Positions 8,584-17,107 of a stretch of DNA of 64,000 bases are shown here, piece after piece. Both the position numbers and the translations under genes were made by a program. The stretch's first letter is position 1; the number at the start of each line of letters is the position of its first letter. The stretch spans positions 4,646,001 to 4,710,000 of the forward strand of contig JADJRH010000001.1 of assembly GCA_016712345.1 (NCBI GenBank), written 5' to 3'. This DNA is from Polyangiaceae bacterium. GTDB taxonomy: Bacteria; Myxococcota_A; Polyangia; Polyangiales; Polyangiaceae. The notes under the pieces are model-generated. The model did no database searches, was not told the origin of the DNA, and saw only the letters and a program-made list of their open reading frames with translations.

Positions 8584-9839
8584 GCGGTAAAATCTCATCC
8601 AAAGCCTTGTTTTTGGCCGTGAGCGGTGTGCTCGTTGTGGCGCTGATCATAGCCGCGCGCACGGTGCTTCTGCCGTTCATCCTCGGTCTCGTGGTTGCGT
8701 ACGTGTTTACGCCCGCGGTGCTCCGAGTAGAAAAGCTCCGCGTGCCGAGGTGGGCAGCTATTCTCCTTGTGTACGCAATTGCACTCTCGGCGATCGGCGG
8801 GTTCGTCGGCCTCATCGTGCCGCGTCTCAGCGCCGAGGTGAAAACGCTCTCCACTGAGTGGCCCAAACTCAAACAAGATCTGCGCGAAAAATGGCTCCCC
8901 GCGGTAGATGAAAAAGTCGCCGGATGGGTTGGGCGACCGCCTTCGTCAAGCGCTGAAGAGCCTGAAGAAGTAAAGCCGCCGATTCGCGTTCAAAAGCGGC
9001 CGGACGGATCGTTCGATGTGTTGCTTTCGGACGATGTGCAATTTCGCGAAGTCGACGATGGCGTTTGGCAGATCGAAGGTCAGGATCCGGAACGCGGTAT
9101 CTCCAGCGCGAGCGTGATGCAGCAGGCCTTCGACAAGGGGCTCAGCTACCTAAAACACAACGTCGTGACCATTCTCAAAGTGGGGCAGGAGATTGTCACG
9201 GCAATCAGCCGCGGCATTTTCAACCTGTTCATGACGTTGATGCTCGGTGGTTACGTGATGCTCACCCACGAAAAGATCATCGGATTTTTTCGAAGTTTGT
9301 GGGCGCCCCACCACACAACCGGGTTTGACAAATTTCTTCGCCGGCTTGACCGAGGTCTTTCTGGAGTGGTGCGCGGGCAGCTTCTTATTTGCCTCGTGAA
9401 CGGCGTGCTTTCGGCCATCGGCTTTTGGCTGTTTGACCTCAAATATTGGCCCATCATGGCGATCTTGGCCGGCGTGATGTCGCTCATTCCCATCTTCGGA
9501 TCGATCTTGAGTTCAATCCCGGCGGTGGCGATCGGGCTTACGCAGGGCATTGGAACTGCGGTCGGCGTGCTCGTTTGGATTGTTGGAATCCATCAGATCG
9601 AAGCGAATTTTCTCAACCCGAAAATCATCGGCGACGCCGCCAAGATTCATCCCGTTCTGGTCGTGTTTGCCCTTCTCGTCGGGGAGCACTTTTTCCAACT
9701 GCCGGGAGCGCTTTTCGCGGTTCCGTGTTTGAGCATTGCTCAGACAATTTTTTTGCACTTCCGCGAGTCGACAATGGGCATTGCCGATCCCCTCGCGTCG
9801 GCCATTCCAGAAGCCCCGCGCGATCCACCCAAACAGTGA
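8580..9839 (+). CDS. AI-2E family transporter (PerM/UPF0118)
   Basis: Multi-spanning inner-membrane protein of 419 residues. Helices include LFLAVSGVLVVALIIAARTVLLPFILGLVVAYVF-type pairs at the N-terminus, a soluble loop at about 95-175, and the conserved C-terminal block PIFGSILSSIPAVAIGLTQG with VWIVGIHQIEANFLNPKIIG, which is the hallmark of the PerM/YdiK/TqsA family. Members export or import small molecules or ions; the substrate here is not predictable. It is translationally coupled to the HIT gene. Confidence 0.88.
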   Translation: MSGKISSKALFLAVSGVLVVALIIAARTVLLPFILGLVVAYVFTPAVLRVEKLRVPRWAAILLVYAIALSAIGGFVGLIVPRLSAEVKTLSTEWPKLKQDLREKWLPAVDEKVAGWVGRPPSSSAEEPEEVKPPIRVQKRPDGSFDVLLSDDVQFREVDDGVWQIEGQDPERGISSASVMQQAFDKGLSYLKHNVVTILKVGQEIVTAISRGIFNLFMTLMLGGYVMLTHEKIIGFFRSLWAPHHTTGFDKFLRRLDRGLSGVVRGQLLICLVNGVLSAIGFWLFDLKYWPIMAILAGVMSLIPIFGSILSSIPAVAIGLTQGIGTAVGVLVWIVGIHQIEANFLNPKIIGDAAKIHPVLVVFALLVGEHFFQLPGALFAVPCLSIAQTIFLHFRESTMGIADPLASAIPEAPRDPPKQ

Positions 9840-9849
9840 CATTGTTAAA

Positions 9850-9888
9850 TGTGTACACAATTTGTTGTGTACGCATTGTTGTGTACGC
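9850..9888. repeat. Three iterated TGTGTAC(A/G)C words
   Basis: TGTGTACAC at 9850, TGTGTACGC at 9866 and TGTGTACGC at 9880, spaced 16 and 14 nt, fill the gap between the convergent AI-2E gene and the kinase-like gene. They belong to the word family that is frequent throughout the window. No hairpin typical of a terminator is evident beyond the self-complementary first copy. Confidence 0.7.
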
Positions 9889-11246
9889 TAAGGCGAATCG
9901 TCGAGTGAACCCGCCTCCACCCCCGCGTCCGGCGTCGCTCGTTCCACTTTCATCGTGACATCCAGCAAAACAGTTTGCCCCGCCCGCACGTCCACCGTGC
10001 GCTTTTCGTCCATCGCATTGGGATGATGAAACGTCACGAAGTGCCGTCCCGGCGCCACCGCAATCGGCCGACCGATCGGGGTCGTATCAATCGGCTCGCC
10101 GTCCACGATCACCTCAGCCCACGGTTGAGCGAGCACCCGCAGATACCCTTGTTGGCCTGTTGTCGTTTCAGAAGGAGGCGCCGCAGGCCGCTCGCCGCGC
10201 GCCTGCTCGGTGATAAACGCACCCAACAAAACAAGCCCAAACACCGCCGCCAATTCACCGGCGAGCCGCTTTGGAACATTGCGAACGGGCAAAAGTTCGG
10301 TGTGTACACGTGGGTTTTTCGGCGGCAGATCGCGAACAAAATCCCCGGCTGCGAGCGCTCGAATCACGAGCGTTTCTTCAGATTCCACCGACATCTCGCG
10401 CAGCGCATCGTCGAGATCTTCAGCGAGGGCGTTGGCGTCGGGATAACGGTCGGCGGGATCTTTGGCGAGGCAACGCGAAACAATGCGAGCCACACTTTCG
10501 GGCGGAGCCCCTTCGCTCGTGATGAGGGCCGGAGGCGCGGCGCTCCGAATACGGTGCGCGAGCACGTGGCGCGCCTCCGGCGGCGCTGCCGGGGCCAGCA
10601 CATCGGGGTTGGGGGCGCGCGGAGCCGGCTCGCTCCAGGGCCGCTCACCGGCCAACATTTCGAAAAGCAGGATGCCGAGCGAAAACACGTCTGCTCGCGG
10701 CCCGGCTGTCTCTGAAAGGATTTGTTCGGGCGCGAGGTACTCCGGTGCAATTGGAGCTTCATCGGGTTCGGGGGCATCTGTTGGATGGAGCGTTCCAAAG
10801 TCGGTGATCGCCGCGCGACCGGCTTTCGAAAGGACTATTTTTTCAGGGCGCAATCCGCCGTGAACAAGACCTCTCTCATGCAGATACGACACGGCCTTTG
10901 CCACCTGCGCTGTGAGTGCCAGTGCACGCGGAACAAGCAACCTTGTTGTTTTTCGCAAAAGCTCCAAGAGGCTTGGACCCTCGATGTTTTCGAAAAGCAA
11001 AAACACCGAGTCGTCTTTTTTTACCAAACCGAACAAGCGCAACAGACCATCGTGCGAAAAGGCACCTACGAGTTTCGCTTCACGCGAAAGGCGCTCATTC
11101 GTTTTTAGGCCGTGCGGCGCACCCCGCGCTGTTTTGAGCCATAATTTTCGGCCAAGGGCCGAGTCTAAAACGCGATATGTGACGGTGAAAGGGTCTTCAG
11201 CAACCGTTTCTAAAACACGATATGGGCCGATCTTGTCGGGCCTCAT
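9888..11246 (-). CDS. Predicted pseudokinase with TM and PEGA domain
   Basis: Hanks-type kinase fold (about 5-290), one membrane helix near 325-345 (LAAVFGLVLLGAFI) and an outer PEGA domain at about 366-440 (AEVIVDGEPIDTTPIG). The fold keeps the beta-3 Lys (LWLKTA), a helix-C Glu (SREAKL) and DFG. However, the catalytic-loop HRD is HGG (LVHGGLRPEKIVL, about 125) and the Gly-rich loop is replaced by VAEDPFTVTYR. Both changes predict loss of phosphotransfer, so it may act as an ATP- or ligand-sensing scaffold. Its ATG overlaps the gpmI stop by 4 nt, so the two are translationally coupled. Confidence 0.85.
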   Translation of the reverse strand: MRPDKIGPYRVLETVAEDPFTVTYRVLDSALGRKLWLKTARGAPHGLKTNERLSREAKLVGAFSHDGLLRLFGLVKKDDSVFLLFENIEGPSLLELLRKTTRLLVPRALALTAQVAKAVSYLHERGLVHGGLRPEKIVLSKAGRAAITDFGTLHPTDAPEPDEAPIAPEYLAPEQILSETAGPRADVFSLGILLFEMLAGERPWSEPAPRAPNPDVLAPAAPPEARHVLAHRIRSAAPPALITSEGAPPESVARIVSRCLAKDPADRYPDANALAEDLDDALREMSVESEETLVIRALAAGDFVRDLPPKNPRVHTELLPVRNVPKRLAGELAAVFGLVLLGAFITEQARGERPAAPPSETTTGQQGYLRVLAQPWAEVIVDGEPIDTTPIGRPIAVAPGRHFVTFHHPNAMDEKRTVDVRAGQTVLLDVTMKVERATPDAGVEAGSLDDSP

Positions 11247-12883
11247 TTGACAAGAAGGCTCTTCCCCGTCATCTCGGCGGGCGCCGCAACACCAAGCATT
11301 TCCAGCATTGTGGGCGCGACATCGGCAATTCGACCGCCGCTCCGCAACTCAACGTTTTTCCGCGTTTCATCCACCAAATAAAGGGGAACGGGATTGGTTG
11401 TATGCGCCGTGTGCGGCTGACCGTTTTCGTCCACCATTGTTTCGCAATTGCCATGATCGGCGGTGATAATGAGAGCACCGTTTTTTTCTCTGACAGCTTG
11501 CCAAATATCGCCGATGCCTCGATCCACAGCTTCTACCGCCTTAATAGCCGCTTCGAGATTGCCAGTGTGGCCCACCATGTCGGGGTTTGCGAGATTGACC
11601 AAGATAAAGTCGTATTTGCCATTCTGAATGGCAGTTACCACTTCGGTTGAAACGGCGTCGGCGCTCATTTCAGGCTTTAAGTCGTATGTTGCAACATCGC
11701 GCGGCGAAGGCACGAGTTTGCGCTCTTCACCGTTGAACGTTTCTTCGCGTCCGCCGCTGAAAAAATACGTCACGTGCGCGTATTTCTCGGTTTCAGCGCA
11801 TCGGAGTTGTGAAAGCCCAGCGTCGGATATCACTTCGCCGAATGACCGCTTCACATCTTCTTTCTTAAACGCGATCGGCAACTCCAGGGCTTTATCGTAT
11901 TCAGTCATTCCGGCGAAACAGCCGCCTTCGAATGCAAGCATTGGTTTTTGGCGCTGAACCAACATCTCCGCCACGTCGTTGGGGAGGTTTCGACGCGTGA
12001 GCATGGCGCACAACTCCCGCATTCGATCGGGCCTAAAATTAAAGGCAAACCCCACCTCTTCACCATGCCACTGCCATTCAAGCGGGCCGCCGCCGAACTC
12101 AGCGCAGTAGTCGCCTTTCACCCCGTCGTAGTCGCCGAGGCGCGCCGGCTCCACAAACTCATCCGTCTTACCCTCCGCGTAGTTTGCTCGAAGCGCATCA
12201 AACACGTTTTCAAAGCGCGGAACGATCGCTTCAGCTTTGGGGTCGCCCGCTCCTTCTTCGCGCACAATTGCTCGCCACGCCTTCATCACGCGATCCCACC
12301 GTTTATCGCGATCCATCGCCCAATAGCGCCCTGCGACGGTGCCAATCACTCCTTTGCCGTCAAGCGCGTAGTCGAGCTTTCGCAGGTACTTCTCCGCGCT
12401 TTTTGGAGGTGTGTCACGGCCGTCCAAAAACGCGTGAACCACGATCTGTAGCTCGTGGTAGGCGAGGAAGTCGATCAGAGCGAGCAGGTGTTCGAGCGAC
12501 GAGTGTACACCTCCGTCAGACACCAAGCCCATTAAGTGAAAGCGCGATTTGCGGTCTTTCGCACGCTCCACAAGATCGCTTAGCACTTCATTTCGAGACA
12601 ACTGCTTTTCGGCGATGGCGACGTCGATGCGACTGATGTCGGTGAGCGCAATTCTCCCCGCGCCGAAGCTCAGGTGCCCCACTTCACTGTTGCCCATTTG
12701 ACCGACGGGCAGGCCCACGTCGGGACCGCTCGTTCCGATGAGCGTGTGAGGGAATTCTGCGCGAATCTTGTCGAGGTTTGGTGAACGCGCCAGGCGCACA
12801 GCGTTGGCGTCGCGTTCGGTTCGTTCACCGAAGCCGTCGAGAATGCACAGAACCAGGGGTTTCGGGCGAGAAGTGGCGCTCAC
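11243..12883 (-). CDS. gpmI: 2,3-bisphosphoglycerate-independent phosphoglycerate mutase
   Basis: Glycolytic/gluconeogenic enzyme interconverting 3- and 2-phosphoglycerate with two Mn ions; 546 residues, near the family norm of about 510-550. The first metal site (LCILDGFG), the phosphoserine nucleophile in MGNSEVGH (about 63), LMGLVSDGGVHSS, the FLDGRDTPP loop, RPDRMRE and the metal-binding DHGNCETM are all present in order. Start is GTG at 12883. The downstream kinase-like gene overlaps by 4 nt, an unusual coupling of a central-carbon enzyme to a signalling protein. Confidence 0.95.
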   Translation of the reverse strand: MSATSRPKPLVLCILDGFGERTERDANAVRLARSPNLDKIRAEFPHTLIGTSGPDVGLPVGQMGNSEVGHLSFGAGRIALTDISRIDVAIAEKQLSRNEVLSDLVERAKDRKSRFHLMGLVSDGGVHSSLEHLLALIDFLAYHELQIVVHAFLDGRDTPPKSAEKYLRKLDYALDGKGVIGTVAGRYWAMDRDKRWDRVMKAWRAIVREEGAGDPKAEAIVPRFENVFDALRANYAEGKTDEFVEPARLGDYDGVKGDYCAEFGGGPLEWQWHGEEVGFAFNFRPDRMRELCAMLTRRNLPNDVAEMLVQRQKPMLAFEGGCFAGMTEYDKALELPIAFKKEDVKRSFGEVISDAGLSQLRCAETEKYAHVTYFFSGGREETFNGEERKLVPSPRDVATYDLKPEMSADAVSTEVVTAIQNGKYDFILVNLANPDMVGHTGNLEAAIKAVEAVDRGIGDIWQAVREKNGALIITADHGNCETMVDENGQPHTAHTTNPVPLYLVDETRKNVELRSGGRIADVAPTMLEMLGVAAPAEMTGKSLLVK

Positions 12884-12942
12884 GAGCGCGACTTTACAAC
12901 GGCGCGCGACTTATGGTGAGGGGCTTTGAATGTGTACGCATC

Positions 12943-12957
12943 TCGCGGACGCCGCGA
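12943..12957 (-). terminator. Small hairpin downstream of the NmrA-like gene
   Basis: TCGCGG (12943-12948) and CCGCGA (12952-12957) around a 3-nt loop, just past the 3' end of the minus-strand gene ending at 12968 and upstream of gpmI. GC-rich but without a U-run; a terminator role is only possible. Confidence 0.3.
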
Positions 12958-12967
12958 CGTGGACGGA

Positions 12968-13852
12968 TCAGCCCGCTTTGGCGGCCTTCACAGCGTCGGC
13001 CGCGAAGTCTTCGAGCGAAACGTGGCCGCGATACGTGTAAAACGGCCTGTCCTTCAGCTCCACACGGCCCATGTGCATGGCGTCGTAGAGATCGCGGAAC
13101 GCTTCACCCATTTTGGGCTTCATCCCCATTTGACCCATCATCTCGGGCATTTGTTCGGTGGGCAGCGTGACCACTTTGATCGGCTTGCCGAGTGCGGCAC
13201 CGAACGCGTTCGCCACGTCGAACGAGTTGTACTCACGCGGCCCCGCAACTTGCAGAACGTCCCACGGTTTCGTGGGATCGAGAAGCGCCTCCACCGCCGC
13301 CGCGGCGATGTCCGATGTGGACACCATCGGGATCGGGAAGCTCTCGCGAAGGAACGTGTAAAGCACGCCTTCGTTCATCATCTGCGGCACGCTCATCATC
13401 CAGTTTTCGAAGAAATAAGCCGCTCGCAAAAAGAAAAACTGCACGTTCACATTGAGGAGCTTTGCTTCGGCGTACGAGAGCGTGTCCACAATGCCCATGT
13501 TGAATTTGTCGTATTGAGCGCCGAGCGACGACAAAAACGCGATTGTCTCAAGGTGGTCATTTTGCGAGAGCGCTTCGACATACCCGTCGATCACTTTCTT
13601 TCCCGAAGCGATCGGATCGTCGGCATCAAGCGCAGGCGGGAGCAACAGATAGGCGCTGGCGATTCCTTCAAACGCGCCCGAAACAAACGCCGGGTCTTTG
13701 AGCGAGCCAACGGCAACCTCGCAGCCCTTTGCTTTCCACGCGGCACCTTTGGCCTCGTCACGCACCAGCACTCGAACTTTTTCGCCCTTTTCGAGCAGCA
13801 GATTTGCAACTTTGGATCCCGTATTGCCGGAAACGCCTGCGACCAGAAACAT
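12968..13852 (-). CDS. NAD(P)-binding NmrA-like protein
   Basis: Atypical short-chain dehydrogenase of the NmrA type, 294 residues. The N-terminal dinucleotide-binding motif is VAGVSGNTGSKVANLLLEKG, followed by VRVLVRD (second strand) and the substrate-side motif SSLGAQYDKFN. NmrA-like proteins sense NAD(P) redox state or reduce quinone-like substrates; several lack the catalytic Tyr-x3-Lys, and none is obvious here. A GGAGG lies 7-8 nt before ATG 13852. The gene is monocistronic between gpmI and the RNase H gene. Confidence 0.8.
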   Translation of the reverse strand: MFLVAGVSGNTGSKVANLLLEKGEKVRVLVRDEAKGAAWKAKGCEVAVGSLKDPAFVSGAFEGIASAYLLLPPALDADDPIASGKKVIDGYVEALSQNDHLETIAFLSSLGAQYDKFNMGIVDTLSYAEAKLLNVNVQFFFLRAAYFFENWMMSVPQMMNEGVLYTFLRESFPIPMVSTSDIAAAAVEALLDPTKPWDVLQVAGPREYNSFDVANAFGAALGKPIKVVTLPTEQMPEMMGQMGMKPKMGEAFRDLYDAMHMGRVELKDRPFYTYRGHVSLEDFAADAVKAAKAG

Positions 13853-13969
13853 CGTTGTCCTCCATTCGGTTCGATTGCCGAACGCGCCTTGCTCGCCGCG
13901 TGCGACCGCCGCTACCGCCGACCTGAGCCGCGCAGAATAGGCCGCTATTGCGGCTCATTTCAACGCCGA

Positions 13970-14803
13970 TCAACCGCTCGTTGAACGCACCACGTTTCGC
14001 GTGGTTTTTTTTGACATAACAGCTGCACGGGCCAATGAATCGGCCCGTTCGTTCCACTTTACGCCCGCATGGCCCGGAACGTATACAAGCCGCGTTCTCT
14101 TGCGTACCTTCAGGTGTTCTCTCAGTTCGGCAACCAGGTCTTGATTGGCCTTTGCCTTCCATCCTTTTTGAAGAACGCCGATTGAATACGAGCTGTCTGT
14201 GTGAATGACAACAGCCCTTTCAGAATCTGCAATTTCACCCAACGCTCGAAGGATAGCTGTCAGTTCAGCAATGTTGTTGGTGCCGTTGCCGATGTACTCC
14301 GAAAGTTCAACGCGGCTTTCGGTATCGAGCACAACCACTCCCAAGCCCGCGGGACCGGGATTTCCAGAACAAGCTCCGTCGGCGTACACATGCACGATCG
14401 CTTCGTTCAGCGCCGTTCCATGTGTACTCATAGCATTGGCAGTGTGTTCGTCGGGAGAGTCTCCCGTGACGTTTGCGATCTTTTCTTTCGCCGTTTTGGC
14501 TCGCTTCGGTGTTGGCGTTCGCTTCGTTTCGGGCGTGGTCGTTTCACCGGCGCTCGGTTCTTTTGCCTTCGCTTTTGCGTCGACCGTATTGGCCTCGGAA
14601 CATGTTTCATCGGGAAGAATTTCTCCCGAAACGACCGTTAAGTTGTCGGCGCGCGCCCCATATTTTCGGCCGTCGTTCGGCTTGTATCGAATCTCGACGC
14701 GGCCATTTTCAACCGCAAACTCACCGGTCGAATTCACCCGTGCGAACACTTTTGTCCCGCGCAAAAATGCAATTGTCCAAGGCACGGAGCGACGGTCGCA
14801 CAA
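13970..14803 (-). CDS. rnhA: Ribonuclease HI with N-terminal extension
   Basis: RNA-DNA hybrid endonuclease. The C-terminal 150 residues are RNase HI with the four acidic ligands in YADGACSGNPGP (about 141), NIAEL (180), HTDSS (199) and ERADS (254), plus GWKAKANQDL and VPGHAGVKWNE. The first 110 residues are extra: a small beta-rich segment (WTIAFLRGTKVFARVNSTG) and a Lys/Thr/Pro linker. This is not the usual hybrid-binding domain by motif. The start is TTG 14803; GTG 14785 is an alternative. The stop of the upstream lipoprotein gene is 5 nt away, suggesting one transcript. Confidence 0.85.
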   Translation of the reverse strand: MCDRRSVPWTIAFLRGTKVFARVNSTGEFAVENGRVEIRYKPNDGRKYGARADNLTVVSGEILPDETCSEANTVDAKAKAKEPSAGETTTPETKRTPTPKRAKTAKEKIANVTGDSPDEHTANAMSTHGTALNEAIVHVYADGACSGNPGPAGLGVVVLDTESRVELSEYIGNGTNNIAELTAILRALGEIADSERAVVIHTDSSYSIGVLQKGWKAKANQDLVAELREHLKVRKRTRLVYVPGHAGVKWNERADSLARAAVMSKKTTRNVVRSTSG

Positions 14804-14808
14804 CCGGG

Positions 14809-15816
14809 CTACTTCGTCACGAAGATCGAGCGCTCCACTTCACCGAAGGGCCCGCCCACCGGTTTTGATGTGTACGTTACCGTGGTCACCGACTTTGAGT
14901 TGCCGAGGTCCGGCACAAACTCAAGCAGCGTGAGCCGCGACAGATACTCCCCCTCCCGCGCATGTTTCATGCGGAGCGGGCGATCTGTTTCAAGGAGCAT
15001 CCCCACACCGCTTTCAATGCCCGGTCCGCCCACGGTGGCGGCAATGATGTACACACCGGACCTCACCTCGGCGTTGGCCAGAAAAAAGTCGATGAGTACA
15101 CCCTCGGCCGGGGCCGGCCCTTTTTCAGGCGCGGTGTAAAAGAGCATCGGCGCACCGTCTTTGTGTACGCTCTGCGTTTTTTTCCCAACAAAGAACGAAA
15201 CCGACGCAAAGGGCGCACTCTTGCCCGTTCGATAAAGTTCTCCGGTTGCCCGCCGCGCGAGCACGCTCAGCACGTGTTGTCCTTCATCGAGAGCACCGAG
15301 GGAGCTGAGTGGGATCGACTTGGACGGATCGTCGACGCGTTTGCACGGCCGCTTGTCGAGCACCACGCAGAGATGATCTCCCGCTGCCAATTGCCCACTT
15401 TTAATCCCCACTCGCGCTTCAAACGTTGCCGCTTTTGTCGTTGGAATAACGGCGTTTTTGGTTGGCTGCGAAATTGAAAGTTCCGGCGCTTTCCCGATTG
15501 GTTTGGTTCTGTCGACCTGCACAAGTTCCACTTTTGGAAGGTTTGCCCCAGCCTGTTTGCCGGGCGGTGGGCTGACCGCGTTGTGTACGCTTGACGAAGC
15601 GGACGTGTGTACGCTCGAAGTGGGCGCGGCGGAAGAGCCGGCTGTTCCGCTGCCGGCCGGCTCCGAAACCGAAGCGGTATCCGCGGTTGCCGGCGCTTTT
15701 GGATCTGTGGTGGAAGCGGCACCCGAACACGCCGCGTGAACTGCGAGCGCGGCGAACCACGCCGACTTTTTGAGTACGCGAGCGCTTGTCGCGCAACCCT
15801 GCGGATGCCCCAACAT
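14809..15816 (-). CDS. Lipoprotein, unknown function
   Basis: About 335 residues from ATG 15816. A signal peptide (KKSAWFAALAVHAAC) with a lipobox Cys is followed by roughly 90 residues of Ser/Ala/Thr/Pro linker, then a folded beta-rich region that includes ATFEARVGIKSGQLAAGDHL, HVLSVLARRATGELYRTG and a C-terminal half ending EVERSIFVTK. No family is recognised. The frame is open to 15888, but that would overlap the upstream Mur ligase, so ATG 15816 is preferred. It lies between a Mur ligase and RNase HI in a compact minus-strand run. Confidence 0.65.
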   Translation of the reverse strand: MLGHPQGCATSARVLKKSAWFAALAVHAACSGAASTTDPKAPATADTASVSEPAGSGTAGSSAAPTSSVHTSASSSVHNAVSPPPGKQAGANLPKVELVQVDRTKPIGKAPELSISQPTKNAVIPTTKAATFEARVGIKSGQLAAGDHLCVVLDKRPCKRVDDPSKSIPLSSLGALDEGQHVLSVLARRATGELYRTGKSAPFASVSFFVGKKTQSVHKDGAPMLFYTAPEKGPAPAEGVLIDFFLANAEVRSGVYIIAATVGGPGIESGVGMLLETDRPLRMKHAREGEYLSRLTLLEFVPDLGNSKSVTTVTYTSKPVGGPFGEVERSIFVTK

Positions 15817-15826
15817 GCGAACGAGG

Positions 15827-17107
15827 TTAGCCGTATTTGGGCATACCGCGCCCCAACTTTTCGGCGGCGAGTTTGAGCCTCTCCGCATCTAAAAAGCGCA
15901 CTCTTCCTGTTGCGAACACCTGTTCCGTTTCGTGTCCTCTGCCGGCCACGACCACCACGTCGCTTTCGGACGCGTCGCGAACCGCTGCATCAATGGCCTC
16001 GCCGCGATCGGCGATGATCTCCGCGTTGGGGTGCTCCAAAAGTCCCTCCATGACGGCGTCCGCGATGGCTCTTGGATCTTCGCGGCGCGGATTGTCGTTG
16101 GTCACAATCACGCGATCCGCAAGTTGCGCAGCGGCGCCCATGGGTCTTCGTTTATCGCGATCGCGCTCACCGCCCGCGCCCATCACCAACGTCACGCGGC
16201 CCCGGCACAGCGCCTTGGCTGTGTACACAAGTTGCCGCACGGCATCGGGCGAGTGTGCGTAGTCCACAACAAGATAGGGTTGCTCCCACACCACCTCAAA
16301 CCTGCCCGGCGGCGGTTCTGCGCTTTCGATCGCGGACGTGGCCACACGCGCGGGGACGCCCCAGGCGCACGCTCCGGCGATCGCCGCCGCGGCGTTTTCT
16401 GCGTACACAAGGCCGATCCCTTTCACCAGCACCTTGTCAGGAAGTCCCTCAAATAAAGGGCCACCTCGAAGAGTCAAATGTGTACCCAACCAGGTTGGTT
16501 CCGCGCGCACAACTTCAATATCCGGGTGTGTACACACACGCGTAGAGCCTCTTCCAGGGGCCGCATACCAGACCGTGGTCGCATGTTTTGGAACCACCTC
16601 GGCGAGCAGTTCACACGCCGGATCGGCCCCGTTGAGAACGGCGGTCCCACCCGCGGGAAGGTGAACAAAAAGCTGCGCTTTGCTCGCCAAATAATGCTCC
16701 GCGCTCTTGTGGGCATCGAGATGATCGTGGGTGAGATTGGTGAACACCCCAACCGTCGCAGGCCATCCGTGAATAAACCCCGCCGAAAGGGCTTCACTCG
16801 TCAGCTCGATCGCCGCGGCCCGCGCCCCGCGCGAAAGACCGATGCGCATCGCCTCCAAGAAACCGTCGTAGTCGGAAGTCACGGCGAGCCGCTCATCTCC
16901 AAGCATCACGCCCAGCGTTGTTGCGCGCACCACCGGCCCACCCGTTCCGAACGAAAGCGCGTTTGCAATCCACGTGGTGGTGGTTGTTTTGCCGTTTGTG
17001 CCGGTCACCCCAACAGTGGGTAACTTGGCCGCCCAAGTAGGAGCCGCCGGATAAACAAGGCGCTTCACAGCTACCGAATGGACCACGTGCACGAGTCGAT
17101 ACTGCAT
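15827..17107 (-). CDS. MurE-like Mur ligase lacking the N-terminal domain
   Basis: ATP-dependent amino-acid ligase of the MurE type, 426 residues. It has the P-loop VTGTNGKTTTTT (about 33), NLTHDHLDAHKSAEHYLASK, the carbamoyl-Lys region, VDYAHSPDA, GAGGERDRDKRRPMG and DNPRREDP. The last is the motif linked to meso-diaminopimelate specificity in MurE. The usual first domain of about 90-100 residues that binds the UDP-MurNAc part is missing. ATG 17107 overlaps the upstream lipoprotein stop by 37 nt; GTG 17068, just past that stop, may be the true start. It could be a second MurE paralogue with a different acceptor. Confidence 0.75.
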   Translation of the reverse strand: MQYRLVHVVHSVAVKRLVYPAAPTWAAKLPTVGVTGTNGKTTTTTWIANALSFGTGGPVVRATTLGVMLGDERLAVTSDYDGFLEAMRIGLSRGARAAAIELTSEALSAGFIHGWPATVGVFTNLTHDHLDAHKSAEHYLASKAQLFVHLPAGGTAVLNGADPACELLAEVVPKHATTVWYAAPGRGSTRVCTHPDIEVVRAEPTWLGTHLTLRGGPLFEGLPDKVLVKGIGLVYAENAAAAIAGACAWGVPARVATSAIESAEPPPGRFEVVWEQPYLVVDYAHSPDAVRQLVYTAKALCRGRVTLVMGAGGERDRDKRRPMGAAAQLADRVIVTNDNPRREDPRAIADAVMEGLLEHPNAEIIADRGEAIDAAVRDASESDVVVVAGRGHETEQVFATGRVRFLDAERLKLAAEKLGRGMPKYG

